A stretch of DNA of 64,000 nt. It comes from Niastella vici (GTDB lineage Bacteria > Bacteroidota > Bacteroidia > Chitinophagales > Chitinophagaceae). The stretch is taken from NCBI RefSeq assembly GCF_002077945.1, contig NZ_LVYD01000059.1, positions 61,384 to 125,383 on the forward strand, in the 5' to 3' direction. Made by a program: the position numbers and the translations under genes. Below, piece after piece: positions 26,888 through 36,644 of this stretch. Positions within the stretch are counted from its first letter, which is position 1, and each line of letters starts with the position of its first letter. The notes beneath the pieces were generated by a model. The model was not told where the DNA came from. It ran no database searches and saw only the letters and a list, made by a program, of their open reading frames with translations.

Positions 26888-27502
26888 ATGAACCGGATCA
26901 TAACAAAATACAAGAAATACCAGCACGATATTCCAATAACAAGCCGTCGCGTTATTATGCAAATGGAGGAGCATAAGGAGTTGTTCCCTAACCCACCGGA
27001 AGCCCTGGAAAAACTAAAAATATTGCTGCCTGAATATGAACAGTCACTGGCTGACGCCAGAGGACGGGATAAACAAATGGTGGCCAATAAAGACAAATTG
27101 AAGGCAATTGCCGTAGACCTGTTGCAGGAACTGGCTGATTATGTAACGGTGACCAGTAAAGGTGACCGCACCATGTTGCTGAGCAGTGGGTTTGATGTCA
27201 ATAGCGAAAACGGCAATAGCAATAAGCAGCCGCCTGTTATTGAAAAACTGCAAATTGATACGAGCAAGCCCGGAGAAGCAACTATCCGCGTTAAAAATGT
27301 AACAAATGCAATTGCCTTTGTACATCAGTATACCACCGAGCCACCCGGTCAACATACCATCTGGACTTCAGAATACAGCTCACTCGGCGGCTATACATTC
27401 AAGGGACTGAGTTCCGACAAACGATACTGGTTCCGCGTAATTGCCATCGGTTATTATGGACTAAACGGGTATTCGCCTGTTGAATCGCGGGTGATACAGT
27501 AA
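26888..27502 (+). CDS. Hypothetical protein with C-terminal fibronectin type III domain
   Basis: A 204-residue protein without a signal peptide. Residues 1-90 are predicted helical (KYKKYQHDIPI; NPPEALEKLKILLPEYEQSLADARGRDKQM). Residues 115-204 look like a single FN3 domain: PPVIEKLQIDTSKPGEATIRVK, then FVHQYT...W, LGGYTFKGLSSDKRYWFRVIAIG and a final SRV. Similar helical-plus-FN3 proteins of about 200 residues are common and uncharacterised in this group. No operon partner. The array of palindromes lies upstream. Confidence 0.75.
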   Translation: MNRIITKYKKYQHDIPITSRRVIMQMEEHKELFPNPPEALEKLKILLPEYEQSLADARGRDKQMVANKDKLKAIAVDLLQELADYVTVTSKGDRTMLLSSGFDVNSENGNSNKQPPVIEKLQIDTSKPGEATIRVKNVTNAIAFVHQYTTEPPGQHTIWTSEYSSLGGYTFKGLSSDKRYWFRVIAIGYYGLNGYSPVESRVIQ

Positions 27503-27515
27503 AGACCCCGTTGAC

Positions 27516-27550
27516 GAACTTAGTTAGCAGCTTAGTTAGTAACTAAGTTC
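27516..27550. repeat. Perfect 11-base inverted repeat after the FN3 gene
   Basis: GAACTTAGTTA (27516-27526) and TAACTAAGTTC (27540-27550) are exact reverse complements with a 13-base loop that contains another TTAGTTAG. No T run follows, so it is either a non-canonical terminator of the FN3 gene (stop at 27500-27502) or a protein-binding site. The following stretch to 27682 holds no supported gene. Confidence 0.6.
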
Positions 27551-27682
27551 AATCCCCATGAGGCGTAAGATCGGGCCATTTTTTTGATCGCGCAAATAAG
27601 TATTAAACCAGCTTATCAACTGGGCGTAGTAATCAGTCCTATGCTCAGCCAGGGAATGTTGCCCACTATAAAAATTAATGGC

Positions 27683-28093
27683 TTATGGTTGGGCACTGGT
27701 GTCAATTTTCGATTCCCGGTAATTACTTCTAATTACCTGATATTTCGTATACCTGAATACCCTTGCTTTATCCGGTTTTTCCTGTGAACTATACTCTTTT
27801 GGGAAGCCCTTCTTTTTATAAAAATGACCTGTAAATTTAATAATGTCCATACTATAGCCCAGTGTATCGGGCAGGATCAACGATTTATCAGCAGGCTCAA
27901 TAAAAATACTTTGTTCGGCAAGCGCATCTTCTTCTGTGTCATTATATTTTTGGATATCTTCACTTGTGGCCCAGTTTGCACAGTCACAGGCCCATGCAAT
28001 GTAGGATAATTCCAGCGTCTGTTCTTTTTCCTCCAGGCTGTTCGAGCATGAGATCAATAAGGTTGTTGTCAGAATTGCAATTGTTGTTTTCAC
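27683..28093 (-). CDS. Small hypothetical lipoprotein
   Basis: A 136-residue protein with a lipoprotein signal (MKTTIAILTTTLLISCS, lipobox LISC). The mature part contains WACDCANW with two close Cys, an acidic stretch (DIQKYNDTEEDALAEQ) and GYSMDIIKFTGHFYKKKGFPKEY. I do not recognise a family. It stands alone, facing the end of the FN3 gene, and could be surface or periplasmic. Confidence 0.7.
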   Translation of the reverse strand: MKTTIAILTTTLLISCSNSLEEKEQTLELSYIAWACDCANWATSEDIQKYNDTEEDALAEQSIFIEPADKSLILPDTLGYSMDIIKFTGHFYKKKGFPKEYSSQEKPDKARVFRYTKYQVIRSNYRESKIDTSAQP

Positions 28094-28316
28094 GCTTTTA
28101 TAGGGTTTAAAGGTTATAAACGAACACTATTTGTATCGCAAACGAACAGTTGAAGTTAAAACATAATTATAATATTCAGTCATAACCTTTATGTCAATCG
28201 GGTTTCAAACAATAAAAATAGTATTTACCAACCCGGTAAAAAGTTTAAGGTCTGAATAAAAAATATCCGTAACATTGGTAACAGAGTAACAGCGTCAAAT
28301 AAACCAATCTTACGAT

Positions 28317-29087
28317 ATGAAAATTTTACTCGCCTGCCTGTTTCATATACTTGCGATAAATGCATTTACACAAATGCAACCTGTTTTATCAGGCGTTTAT
28401 CATTGGAACGAATTACCCCTTACAAAAGGGGATCATCGCGAAAGCCGGAAAATTACGGCCGGCACTACCAATGAATTTGATTATTTCGAGATCCATGCAT
28501 CAACCCAGGAAAAAGGCGCCTTACCAAGGCCCCCACATGCTCAAAAAGACAGGGAAGAACTTGTTATCATAAAAGAGGGGACTATGAAATGCACTATTGG
28601 CAATCAAACAAAAATAGTAGGCCCCGGTAGTGTATTACTGATACCGCCGCTCGAAATGCAGACATTTGAAAACGTTGGTAACAGTGCACTTACTTATTAC
28701 GTTTTTGTTTTCCGTTCAAAAAAACCAATGGACCTTGAAAGAAATAACAAAGCAGGAGGAATATTGATCCTGAACGTTGACTCGTTAGAATTTAAAAAGA
28801 CCGAAAAAGGTGGTACGCGCAAATACTTCGATCGCCCCACTGCCATGTGCGAAAACCTTGAAATGCATGTTACCCAACTGTTACATCAGGGCCCCAGTCA
28901 TGCCCCGCACCAGCATATAGAAACAGAGATCATTTTAGTCATTGAAGGTAATACCACCATGACCATTGATGGAAAAAACTATACCGCCGGCCCCGGCGAC
29001 CTGTATATTATGGAAAGTGGCAAAATGCACGGCATCAGCAACACAGCCGACAAGCCATGTAGTTATTTTGCTTTTAAGTGGAGATAG
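28317..29087 (+). CDS. Exported bicupin protein
   Basis: A 256-residue protein with a signal peptide (MKILLACLFHILAINAFTQ). Two cupin domains follow: the first at about 65-140 (RPPHAQKDREELVIIKEG, GPGSVLLIPP) and the second at about 180-256 (GPSHAPHQHIETEIILVIEGN, AGPGDLYIMESGKMHGISN). The second domain keeps the HxH...E...H metal ligands; the first has H...E with fewer His. The arrangement resembles ureidoglycine aminohydrolase and related bicupins, but export argues for a different substrate. A bidirectional hairpin follows. Confidence 0.85.
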   Translation: MKILLACLFHILAINAFTQMQPVLSGVYHWNELPLTKGDHRESRKITAGTTNEFDYFEIHASTQEKGALPRPPHAQKDREELVIIKEGTMKCTIGNQTKIVGPGSVLLIPPLEMQTFENVGNSALTYYVFVFRSKKPMDLERNNKAGGILILNVDSLEFKKTEKGGTRKYFDRPTAMCENLEMHVTQLLHQGPSHAPHQHIETEIILVIEGNTTMTIDGKNYTAGPGDLYIMESGKMHGISNTADKPCSYFAFKWR

Positions 29088-29109
29088 GGAATTTGCGAAC
29101 AAAAAAAGA

Positions 29110-29137
29110 GCCCTGCCAATCATTTGATTGGCAGGGC
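29110..29137. terminator. Bidirectional terminator between converging genes
   Basis: Twelve-base perfect arms GCCCTGCCAATC and GATTGGCAGGGC with a 4-base loop. On the reverse strand it is followed by a T run (plus-strand A7 at 29101), serving the T9SS gene; on the plus strand the tail is CACTGTTTT, serving the cupin gene. Confidence 0.9.
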
Positions 29138-29154
29138 CACTGTTTTGAAATATT

Positions 29155-32076
29155 TTATCTGATCAGCACCACAGTCCCTTTCTTTTCGATCGTTGTGCCT
29201 GTTGATGTTTTAATTACAATAGTATATACGTAAACGCCTGTCATGGCCTGCCCGCTGCCCATGGTGCCGTTCCAGCCGGTTTGCACATCCCTGCTTTCAA
29301 ATACTTTACCGCCGTACCGGTTAAAGATCATCATGCGGAACGATTGCGGTGTATCAGCCGTATTAACCCGGAATAAGTCGTTCTTCCCATCACCATTTGG
29401 CGTAAAGGCATCGGGTATATTATATCCGGTATTAGATACCTGGCAGTTTACCGGCTTCAGTTCAATTTGCGCGGAATTGGCACAGCCATTGTTATCGGTG
29501 CCGGAAACGGTATAAATTATATCGCTTTTCAACACGGCAACCGGATTGCTCACGGCCGCATCGGATAAATTGGTGGCGGGGCTCCACTGGTATAAAGAAG
29601 CGCCGGTTGCATTGAGCGTAACAGCGCCGCCTGCACAAAGTTGTTCAGTTACAGGGCTTACACTAACCTGCGGAAGCGCGTAAACCGTTACGTTATGCGT
29701 GGCCTTGCTTTGACAGGTACCGGTAATGGCTGTTAGCGTAACAGCATGATCGCCATCGGTGTTCCAGATCACCAGGTATGGGCCGGCGCCGGAACCGCTT
29801 ACTGAAGCTGTGGTGCCGAAATCCCAGTTATAGCTGTCGGGGGTTGCCGTCATGCTCAAAGCACTGATCGTTGATGCGGCTCCAATACACGCGGGCGACC
29901 AATCGAAAATGGCCGTGGGGTTCTTATTAACGGTTACTGTAACAAGCGTACGGGCGCTTTCGCAACCTGTTGTCTGACTCACATAATAAGTAAAGCTTCC
30001 GGCGGTTGCAGTAGCTGGTGTTGGCGCAGTGGCAGCGCCGGTTCCACCCGTTGCGGTGGTATACCAAAGTAAATTAGTGCCTGTGGCTGTTAACGCAACG
30101 GCCGCATCGTTCTGGCAATAACTGGGCGATGCAGCTGTTGGCGCAGCGGGTTGAGCGCCCACTGTTACCGCAATGGCAGAACGGGGGCTTTCACAACCTA
30201 TAGTTTGACTAACATAATAGGTGGTAATTCCTGATGCAGTGGTTGAAGGTGTGGGCGCCATAGCCGTACCGCTGCCACCGGTAGCCGCTGTATACCAAAG
30301 GAGGTTTGAACCTGTTGCGGTGAGGGATACAGCAGTGGCATTCTGGCAATAGTTCACAGGCGCTGTTGCAGGCGCAGCAGGCGTTGTATTGATGGTAACA
30401 GTGACGGGTGTACGGGCACTTTCGCAGCTCACCGTTTGGGTCACATACCAGGTGGTAGTGCCGGCTGTAGCGGTTGATGGTACCGGAGCTGTTCCAGTGC
30501 CTGAGCCGCCGGCAGCCACTGTATACCAAAGCTTGCTGCTGCCTGTAGCCGTTAGTGCCGTAGCAGTAGCAAACTGGCAATAAGTGGGTGAAGTAGCGGT
30601 TGGCGCTGCGGGTAAACTTCTTATGGTAACCGGTAGCGGTGTTCGAATACTTTCACAATTACCGGCCAGTGTTTGTGTAACATAAAAATTGGTAACGCCT
30701 GCAGTGGCGGTAGAAGGCACCGGGGCGGTTGCACTGCCTGTTCCACCGCTGGCCGCTGTATACCAAAGCAGGTTGGTGCCGGTTGCAGTTAATGCAATAG
30801 CGGTAGCATTCTGACAATAACTGACCCCTGCAATGGTTGGTGCTGCAGACACAGGGCCAATAATAGTAGCTTCATAAGCGCCGATATCCTTTGCAGCTCC
30901 CTGGGGACGCGCAGTGCCCTCATAATCGGTGGTTACGCCATAAATGTCATATCCCTTGTCAATACACGGGCTGCAGGGTGTTAAGTGAAAATCATTTCCG
31001 GCTGCATTAACGAAGAGCGGATCTGCATCCAGATTGCCGCCGCCGGTGAGCGGCGTTACCAGGTCAACATCACAATTATCGAAACTAATAGCAGGCCCCG
31101 AAATTACGCTGGTATAAGGCGCTCCTGATTTCCATACAATATCGTTGGTTAAAGCAACATTGCTGACAGCCGAACCTACTGGCAGATTATAAACCACCTG
31201 TTCCCCATTATTATAAAGGGTACAGTTTTCTATATCGCTATGCACACCGCCGGTATAGGGATTATCAACCACGCATGCCAGTACCGAACCCGCGGTCAAA
31301 CTTATGTTATTGATAAAAATACAGTTTTGAATAGTGGGCCCTCCCCAGTCGCCATTCAGCACCAGCGCGGCAACGGCGCCGCCGAAAACAGCCGTATTGT
31401 TATTGAACAGGATAGTATTTATACCAAAAAAAGACTGGGCGCTGGTTCCGTCTCCATAGGAACCAAAACCACCGCCATATACGGCGAAGTTGTTAGTGAT
31501 GATATCATTTTTCAGATCTGCCCGGCTATTATCGCCTGCAAGGGCCAGTTCGAGCACGCCCCCGCCGCAATTATCGGCTTGTGGTGTGGTGCTGCCGGGA
31601 TAGCCTGCATTGGCATTGCCATCGCGAATGGTAAACCCATCGAAATCCCTGCCGCCCTGAAATCCCTGTAAAGTAACTACATGGTACGAATTGTCGCTGG
31701 CATCACCCGTTACGCCAATATCGCCGCTAAGGATGGTAATATATGTTTTGGGATCCCGCTGGGTGCGTGCAGTTTCTGTACCATTAAATCCACCATAAAG
31801 ACTATACCCGAATGTACACAGAAAGGTTGCAGACCTGTTGGTGGTAGTAGTTGGTTTGTAGGTGCCCTGCGCCACCCATATTTCGTCACCATAATGCCCC
31901 GGAAACGCCGACGCCGCAATGGCTGCATTGAGATCATTATAAGCTGTTGCCCAACTGGTGCCTGCACCGGGCGTAGGATTGTTAGCATTAACGTAGCGAA
32001 TGACTGCAAAACAGGAACTGGCTGGTAACAGGAATAAAAGAAGGTACAATACCGGCGGGGTACGAAATGCAAACAT
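29155..32076 (-). CDS. T9SS cargo with beta-helix, repeated Ig-like modules and CHU_C domain
   Basis: A 973-residue secreted protein (signal peptide MFAFRTPPVLYLLLFLLPASSCFA). Residues 25-400 resemble a right-handed beta-helix adhesin or polysaccharide lyase-like domain: YVNANNPTPGAGTSWATAY, then repeated GGG and N-N-x-A-x-x-GG turns, and CSPCIDKGY near the end. Residues 410-720 hold four near-identical Ig-like modules of about 75 residues, each with PxYCQxAxAxxLTATGxxLLWYT and CESxRTPxxVT. A PKD-like module follows (YNWDFGTTASV). The last 85 residues are the CHU_C type B sorting domain. Probably a surface adhesin. Confidence 0.9.
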   Translation of the reverse strand: MFAFRTPPVLYLLLFLLPASSCFAVIRYVNANNPTPGAGTSWATAYNDLNAAIAASAFPGHYGDEIWVAQGTYKPTTTTNRSATFLCTFGYSLYGGFNGTETARTQRDPKTYITILSGDIGVTGDASDNSYHVVTLQGFQGGRDFDGFTIRDGNANAGYPGSTTPQADNCGGGVLELALAGDNSRADLKNDIITNNFAVYGGGFGSYGDGTSAQSFFGINTILFNNNTAVFGGAVAALVLNGDWGGPTIQNCIFINNISLTAGSVLACVVDNPYTGGVHSDIENCTLYNNGEQVVYNLPVGSAVSNVALTNDIVWKSGAPYTSVISGPAISFDNCDVDLVTPLTGGGNLDADPLFVNAAGNDFHLTPCSPCIDKGYDIYGVTTDYEGTARPQGAAKDIGAYEATIIGPVSAAPTIAGVSYCQNATAIALTATGTNLLWYTAASGGTGSATAPVPSTATAGVTNFYVTQTLAGNCESIRTPLPVTIRSLPAAPTATSPTYCQFATATALTATGSSKLWYTVAAGGSGTGTAPVPSTATAGTTTWYVTQTVSCESARTPVTVTINTTPAAPATAPVNYCQNATAVSLTATGSNLLWYTAATGGSGTAMAPTPSTTASGITTYYVSQTIGCESPRSAIAVTVGAQPAAPTAASPSYCQNDAAVALTATGTNLLWYTTATGGTGAATAPTPATATAGSFTYYVSQTTGCESARTLVTVTVNKNPTAIFDWSPACIGAASTISALSMTATPDSYNWDFGTTASVSGSGAGPYLVIWNTDGDHAVTLTAITGTCQSKATHNVTVYALPQVSVSPVTEQLCAGGAVTLNATGASLYQWSPATNLSDAAVSNPVAVLKSDIIYTVSGTDNNGCANSAQIELKPVNCQVSNTGYNIPDAFTPNGDGKNDLFRVNTADTPQSFRMMIFNRYGGKVFESRDVQTGWNGTMGSGQAMTGVYVYTIVIKTSTGTTIEKKGTVVLIR
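29930..30850 (-). repeat. Tandem coding repeats of about 230 bp
   Basis: Four diverged direct copies of the Ig-like module in the T9SS gene. Each includes a version of TATACCAAAG and of TGGCAATA on the plus strand (for example 30059, 30290, 30520 and 30757 for the TATACCAAAG block). Recombination between copies could change module number. Confidence 0.75.
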
Positions 32077-32438
32077 AGAATTCGGTTGGGTAAAAATTTT
32101 TCAAATAGATTATTGATCAGTTCTTAAGTACTTATATAATGCCCTTTAACGCAGCAATATATGTAACCGATACGTTTAATACCTGTTTTTTTTAGATATG
32201 ATGGTAACTGGGTAATAAGGCAAGCATGCTTCAATAAAAAGCAAACGAAATCATTGCCGGTTAACAAGTCATTAACAAGGCAGTAATACTACGGTAACAC
32301 TGTGTGGGCACTTTTGCCGCGTGAATTGAGCAGGACAAACCTTCCGATTTTCAGCAACCCTAAAGGCTGATTCATAAGTAACGACGCCAGGCATTAGCAA
32401 AGTGCTTTCCTGTGCGCCTATCCTATCATTAATAACTT
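32077..32438. other. Gene-free stretch between divergent genes
   Basis: These 362 bases separate the leftward T9SS gene from the rightward small coiled-coil gene and must contain both promoters. I find no exact TAnnTTTG element at a convincing place and no strong hairpin or repeat. Confidence 0.5.
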
Positions 32439-32714
32439 ATGGATATGGCTAATATTTCCCAATCCAAACACAGGTTTTTTTCACAGACCCTGGACGATAC
32501 TATTAAAAAACTGGAAGTTCCCGGTTTGCAGGAGCTATCGTCCGCAACAATTGTCAGAGAACTTAAAAAAGAGTTGTTTTTGCTCGAAAACATATTCGCA
32601 GAATATGATTCCAAGACAAAGCAGCTTAAACACCTGATCAGTCAATATCAGAAAATACAGCACGACGCCCGTATTAGACTTCGCATCTGCCAACAAATTT
32701 GTTCGAAACAGTAA
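32439..32714 (+). CDS. Small coiled-coil protein upstream of the Oar-like receptor
   Basis: A 91-residue protein, mainly helical, with heptad-like spacing in LKKELFLLENIFAEYDSKTKQLKHLISQYQKIQ. An alternative start is two codons later (MANISQ). No signal peptide. The segment QYQKIQHDA recalls KYKKYQHDI near the N-terminus of the FN3 protein at 26888, but the match is short. It ends 43 bases before the receptor gene. Function unknown. Confidence 0.55.
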   Translation: MDMANISQSKHRFFSQTLDDTIKKLEVPGLQELSSATIVRELKKELFLLENIFAEYDSKTKQLKHLISQYQKIQHDARIRLRICQQICSKQ

Positions 32715-32757
32715 CCTTATTCACCTCATTCAACACTGGTAAATAAATCGTCATTAT

Positions 32758-35700
32758 ATGAATCTCGCAAAGTTACTCTCACGACTACTTTTGCTAATCT
32801 GCCTATGTAATCTGTTCCCTGACTTGCACGCACAGGAAACAACAGCTACCCTCAATGGTGTAGTGCTGGATGGAAAAGGAGTTGCTGTAGCAGGCGCTTC
32901 TGTTATTGTAAAACATGAGCCAACCGGCTATACTACCGGAACCGAAACTAATAACAAGGGTCTTTTTGTATTACCTAACCTGAAACCTGGTGGCCCCTAT
33001 ACGGTTAAAATTTCCTATACGGGTTATAAAGAAATTACATTGGAGAACGTAAACCTTTCCCTGGGCAACAACCCTTCAGGTAATATTACCCTTGAATCAA
33101 AAGAGCTCACCGAAGTAGTGGTTACCAGTTCAGGCCGCAGAGCACTTCCTTCCGGTTTATCGGTAGGCAGGGCGCAATTAACAACCATGCCAACCTTAGG
33201 CAGAAGTTTGTCTGATTTTACCCGGCTTACTCCGCAATCAAATAACAACTCATTTGCCGGAACCAATTTCCGCTACAACAACCTTACTGTTGACGGCGCT
33301 ATTAATAATGATGCCATCGGGTTCAGTAATTCATTTGGCGGGGTTAGCGGTGGCGGCCAGTCGGGCGCTGCCGGTGCAGGCACCCGCACCAACCCTTACA
33401 GCCTTGATGTTATTCAGGAAGTACAGGTGCAGCTGGCTCCTTACGATGTAAAGCTGGGTAACTTTACCGGCGGTAGCGTGAATGCCGTTACCAAAAGCGG
33501 TACCAACAACTTTCATGGTTCCGTATATGGCTATGGCCGCAACCAGGCCCTGATGGGTAAAAGTGTTGACGGACAAAAATCAAAAATCGGTTCTGATTTC
33601 TACGACTATCAGTATGGCGCCACCATTGGCGGTCCTATTATTAAGAACAAATTGTTCTTCATTGCCAACTTCGAGCAAACACGCCGCCAGGAGCCTACAT
33701 TCTATAATGCCGGCGATCCGGGTTCAGCGGTTACTATTGCCGATGCAACTGCCATTGCAAACCAGCTGAAAACAAAATATAATTATGACCCCGGTGCTTA
33801 CCTCGGCGCCTATAAAATATTTACAAAGAGTGATAAGTTTTTTGGCCGCATTGATTATAACATCGACGCCAATAATACCCTTACTATTCGTGGCATTTAT
33901 ACCAAAGGTTGGGGCAACAACCTGGAACGTACCAGCACCAACTTTCAGTTTGGGTCAACCGACTTTACCCAATACACCCAAAACTATAACCTGACCGCTG
34001 AATTAAAAAGCAAGCTCAGTAAGAACGTAAGCAACCAGTTTAACGTTAGTTACATTAATGTACATGAGTACAGGAATTTTCCCGGCACTATATCTCCTCT
34101 AATGGATATTGGCGGTGGCGCTGTATGGGCGGGGACCTGGCGCGAAGCTTCTATCTATAACATGAAGCAACAAACTTTTGAACTCAGCGATAACGTTACC
34201 TATACCAAAGGCATCAATAAATTCACCTTTGGCACGCACAACGAATTTTATAACCTCACCTACGGTTTTGTAAACTCATGGAACGGCCGCTGGGAATATG
34301 CAAACCTGGGTACCTTTTTGGCCGATCAGCCCAGCCGTATTCGTGGCGCCTATACTATAGACCCTACCCAAAACACCAGGGATGGACTGTACAACAATCC
34401 ACCTAATCCTTACAAAGTGGCTTTGTTAAGCGCTTATGCACAGGATGAAGTTACGGTAAGCCGCAACTTCAGGATCACGCCCGGTTTACGTGTAGATTAT
34501 CCTAAATTAAATAAGGATATTCCGGTAGATGCCGATTTTGCCAAAGCCAGCAGCAATACACTGAATGTTACTTATAGTGCTACTCCTTATGGCGAGTTCA
34601 CCAACAAATGGCTGGGAACAGCTACCCTGTCGCCCCGCATAGGATTTAACTGGGATGTAACCCGTAATCAAAAACTGATCATTCGTGGTGGCGCAGGTGT
34701 ATTTGTAGGCAGAATGCCTTTTGCCTGGTTAGGCTATGCTGAAACACTGTCGGGCAGTGTATACAATAATATCGACTTCAAACCTAATACCGGCAATACG
34801 GTTAACAAGAACATCACTATTCCTTTAGCTATTGACCCGCAGACCTTAAAAGACACGATCAATGCACACGCACTGGCCAGCGCCAATGCTGCCAATACCC
34901 GTGAGGTTGACGTAATTGATAATCACTTTAAATTGCCCCGCGTAATTCGTACCAACATTGCTGCTGATTACAAATTCGGGCAGGGTTACAAACTGACAGT
35001 AGATGTCCTGTACACCAAAACCCTGTACGATGTGCAGTTTAAACAGATCAACATTAAAGACCAGGTTGAATACTATAACCAGGGCCCCACTGAATCGCCT
35101 GTATATACTGGTGGTAAACTGAACACGCAATATTCAAACGTGTATTTATTGACCAATACAAAAGAAGGTTACCGGTATAACCTCACTGCACAGTTAAGCA
35201 AAACCTATCTTCCTATTGCCCTGGGCAAAGGTTCTTTAAATGTGAACTGGAGCGCCGCTTATACCTATGGTGTTAGTAAAGACCTTAGCAATGGTATCCG
35301 CAACTCATTCCAGTCGAATTTTGAAGTAAACCCGGCTATCGTTGCCAATAACCCGAAACTGGCTTATTCCAACTTCGACCTGCGCCATCGCATTGTGGCC
35401 ACAGTAGGTACAAGCTGGAACTGGGATGCAGTAAATACTACTTCATTGAACTTCTTCTATTCAGGCCAGTCGGGCAGTCCATATTCTGTAGTATATAACT
35501 CAGGTGGCAATCCTTTTGGTAATGCCGCCAATGCCAACCTGCCGTATATACCCAAAGATCAAAACGATATTCGTTTGGTCGACAAAGGATCTTACACTGC
35601 TGCCCAGCAATGGCAAGACCTGAACAACCTGATCGAAAATGATAAATACCTCAAAACAAGAAGAGGTCAGTATGCAGAGCGTAATGGCTTACGTACCCCC

Positions 35701-36069
35701 TGGAACCATGAGCTTGACATGAAGCTGATGCACACCTTTAACCTGAGCAGCACAAACAAACAGCACACCCTGCAGTTGAGCCTCGATGTATTCAATGTAC
35801 TGAACCTGATAAATAACGACTGGGGGCATATTACCTTCGTTACCAATGTAAACAACTATACAGTTAACATGCTGAACTTTGTTGCTTACCAAAATGATGC
35901 AAATGGTAACCCGGTTGCAGGAACTGCGGTACCTGTTGCTAAACCCTCAACTGGTTATATTCCCACATTTACCTTTAACAAACCAACCGGTTTAGGCGGT
36001 CACTATTACACTGTTGACCCCATCAATTCCCGTTGGCAGGGCCAGGTGGGTCTTAAATATAGTTTTTGA
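32758..36069 (+). CDS. Oar-like TonB-dependent receptor with carboxypeptidase-like N-terminal domain
   Basis: A 1103-residue outer-membrane protein. After the signal peptide (to about DLHAQ, residue 26) comes a CarboxypepD_reg-like domain (30-115: ATLNGVVLDGKGVAVAGASVIV ... VKISYTGYKEITLENV), then a plug domain (115-260, with NNLTVDGA and EVQVQLAPYDVKLGNFTGGSVNAVTKSGTN) and a beta-barrel to the C-terminal Phe (VGLKYSF). This matches the Oar/OmpA-related TonB receptors, several of which take part in protease or protein transport across the outer membrane. No SusD partner follows, so it is not a typical glycan-uptake pair. A terminator follows. Confidence 0.93.
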   Translation: MNLAKLLSRLLLLICLCNLFPDLHAQETTATLNGVVLDGKGVAVAGASVIVKHEPTGYTTGTETNNKGLFVLPNLKPGGPYTVKISYTGYKEITLENVNLSLGNNPSGNITLESKELTEVVVTSSGRRALPSGLSVGRAQLTTMPTLGRSLSDFTRLTPQSNNNSFAGTNFRYNNLTVDGAINNDAIGFSNSFGGVSGGGQSGAAGAGTRTNPYSLDVIQEVQVQLAPYDVKLGNFTGGSVNAVTKSGTNNFHGSVYGYGRNQALMGKSVDGQKSKIGSDFYDYQYGATIGGPIIKNKLFFIANFEQTRRQEPTFYNAGDPGSAVTIADATAIANQLKTKYNYDPGAYLGAYKIFTKSDKFFGRIDYNIDANNTLTIRGIYTKGWGNNLERTSTNFQFGSTDFTQYTQNYNLTAELKSKLSKNVSNQFNVSYINVHEYRNFPGTISPLMDIGGGAVWAGTWREASIYNMKQQTFELSDNVTYTKGINKFTFGTHNEFYNLTYGFVNSWNGRWEYANLGTFLADQPSRIRGAYTIDPTQNTRDGLYNNPPNPYKVALLSAYAQDEVTVSRNFRITPGLRVDYPKLNKDIPVDADFAKASSNTLNVTYSATPYGEFTNKWLGTATLSPRIGFNWDVTRNQKLIIRGGAGVFVGRMPFAWLGYAETLSGSVYNNIDFKPNTGNTVNKNITIPLAIDPQTLKDTINAHALASANAANTREVDVIDNHFKLPRVIRTNIAADYKFGQGYKLTVDVLYTKTLYDVQFKQINIKDQVEYYNQGPTESPVYTGGKLNTQYSNVYLLTNTKEGYRYNLTAQLSKTYLPIALGKGSLNVNWSAAYTYGVSKDLSNGIRNSFQSNFEVNPAIVANNPKLAYSNFDLRHRIVATVGTSWNWDAVNTTSLNFFYSGQSGSPYSVVYNSGGNPFGNAANANLPYIPKDQNDIRLVDKGSYTAAQQWQDLNNLIENDKYLKTRRGQYAERNGLRTPWNHELDMKLMHTFNLSSTNKQHTLQLSLDVFNVLNLINNDWGHITFVTNVNNYTVNMLNFVAYQNDANGNPVAGTAVPVAKPSTGYIPTFTFNKPTGLGGHYYTVDPINSRWQGQVGLKYSF

Positions 36070-36112
36070 TCTGACTTAGTGTTATTGAAGAAGGCTTTAA
36101 CCTGAGTCAAAC

Positions 36113-36146
36113 AAATGCTGTTCCGTTCATCCGGAACAGCATTTTT
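36113..36146 (+). terminator. Terminator of the Oar-like receptor gene
   Basis: Perfect 13-base arms AAATGCTGTTCCG and CGGAACAGCATTT with a 6-base loop, then a T run on the plus strand. It lies against the stop of the converging YHS gene and can work both ways. Confidence 0.92.
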
Positions 36147-36147
36147 G

Positions 36148-36453
36148 TTAATGCCTGTATTTTGATGCTAAGAAAGCTTCCGGCGTTTTCAGAAAATCAT
36201 TTTTACAATCTTTAGAACAAAAGCCATATACCTTACCCTTGTAATGGGCGGTGTCCTGAATGCCTGCCGTTAGCAGCATGCCACAGGCCAGGTCCATTTT
36301 ACTGGCAAATTCAACCCCGGCAAAACCGGGCTGGGATGCGGCTGCAGTCGTTGAATCTTTATGAGCAGGTTCACTAGCTTTTTCATTATTCCTGGTCTTG
36401 CAGGCAAACATTACCAGTAACAAAAACAAGGCAAACAAGAAATTGAATTTCAT
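36148..36453 (-). CDS. YHS-domain lipoprotein
   Basis: A 101-residue lipoprotein (lipobox VMFACK). The mature part carries a YHS domain with CGM...DTAHYKGKVYGFCSKDCKNDFLKTPEAF. The two Cys of FCSKDC and the upstream Cys of ACGM match the TRASH/YHS metal-binding layout, usually linked to copper or other soft metals. Monocistronic, facing the receptor gene. Confidence 0.88.
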   Translation of the reverse strand: MKFNFLFALFLLLVMFACKTRNNEKASEPAHKDSTTAAASQPGFAGVEFASKMDLACGMLLTAGIQDTAHYKGKVYGFCSKDCKNDFLKTPEAFLASKYRH

Positions 36454-36644
36454 CAGATTTATTTAAACACTGTATTAATATAATATAATGCCAATTCAAA
36501 GGTACACACCCAATCGAATAAAAGGGCCTAACTTTTAAAAGGTTACCGGCTGTTGGCGGATCATTGTAAATGGTCGTCAAAAACCAGGCTTTTTTCAATT
36601 CATCATTAGTTAGTATTTTCACTATTTAAGCAACGCACTACTTA

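Noticed and set aside
36386..36622. 78-residue reverse-strand frame between the YHS and zeta-toxin genes
   Set aside because: It overlaps the YHS lipoprotein start in another frame; only its first 20 residues look protein-like. No family.
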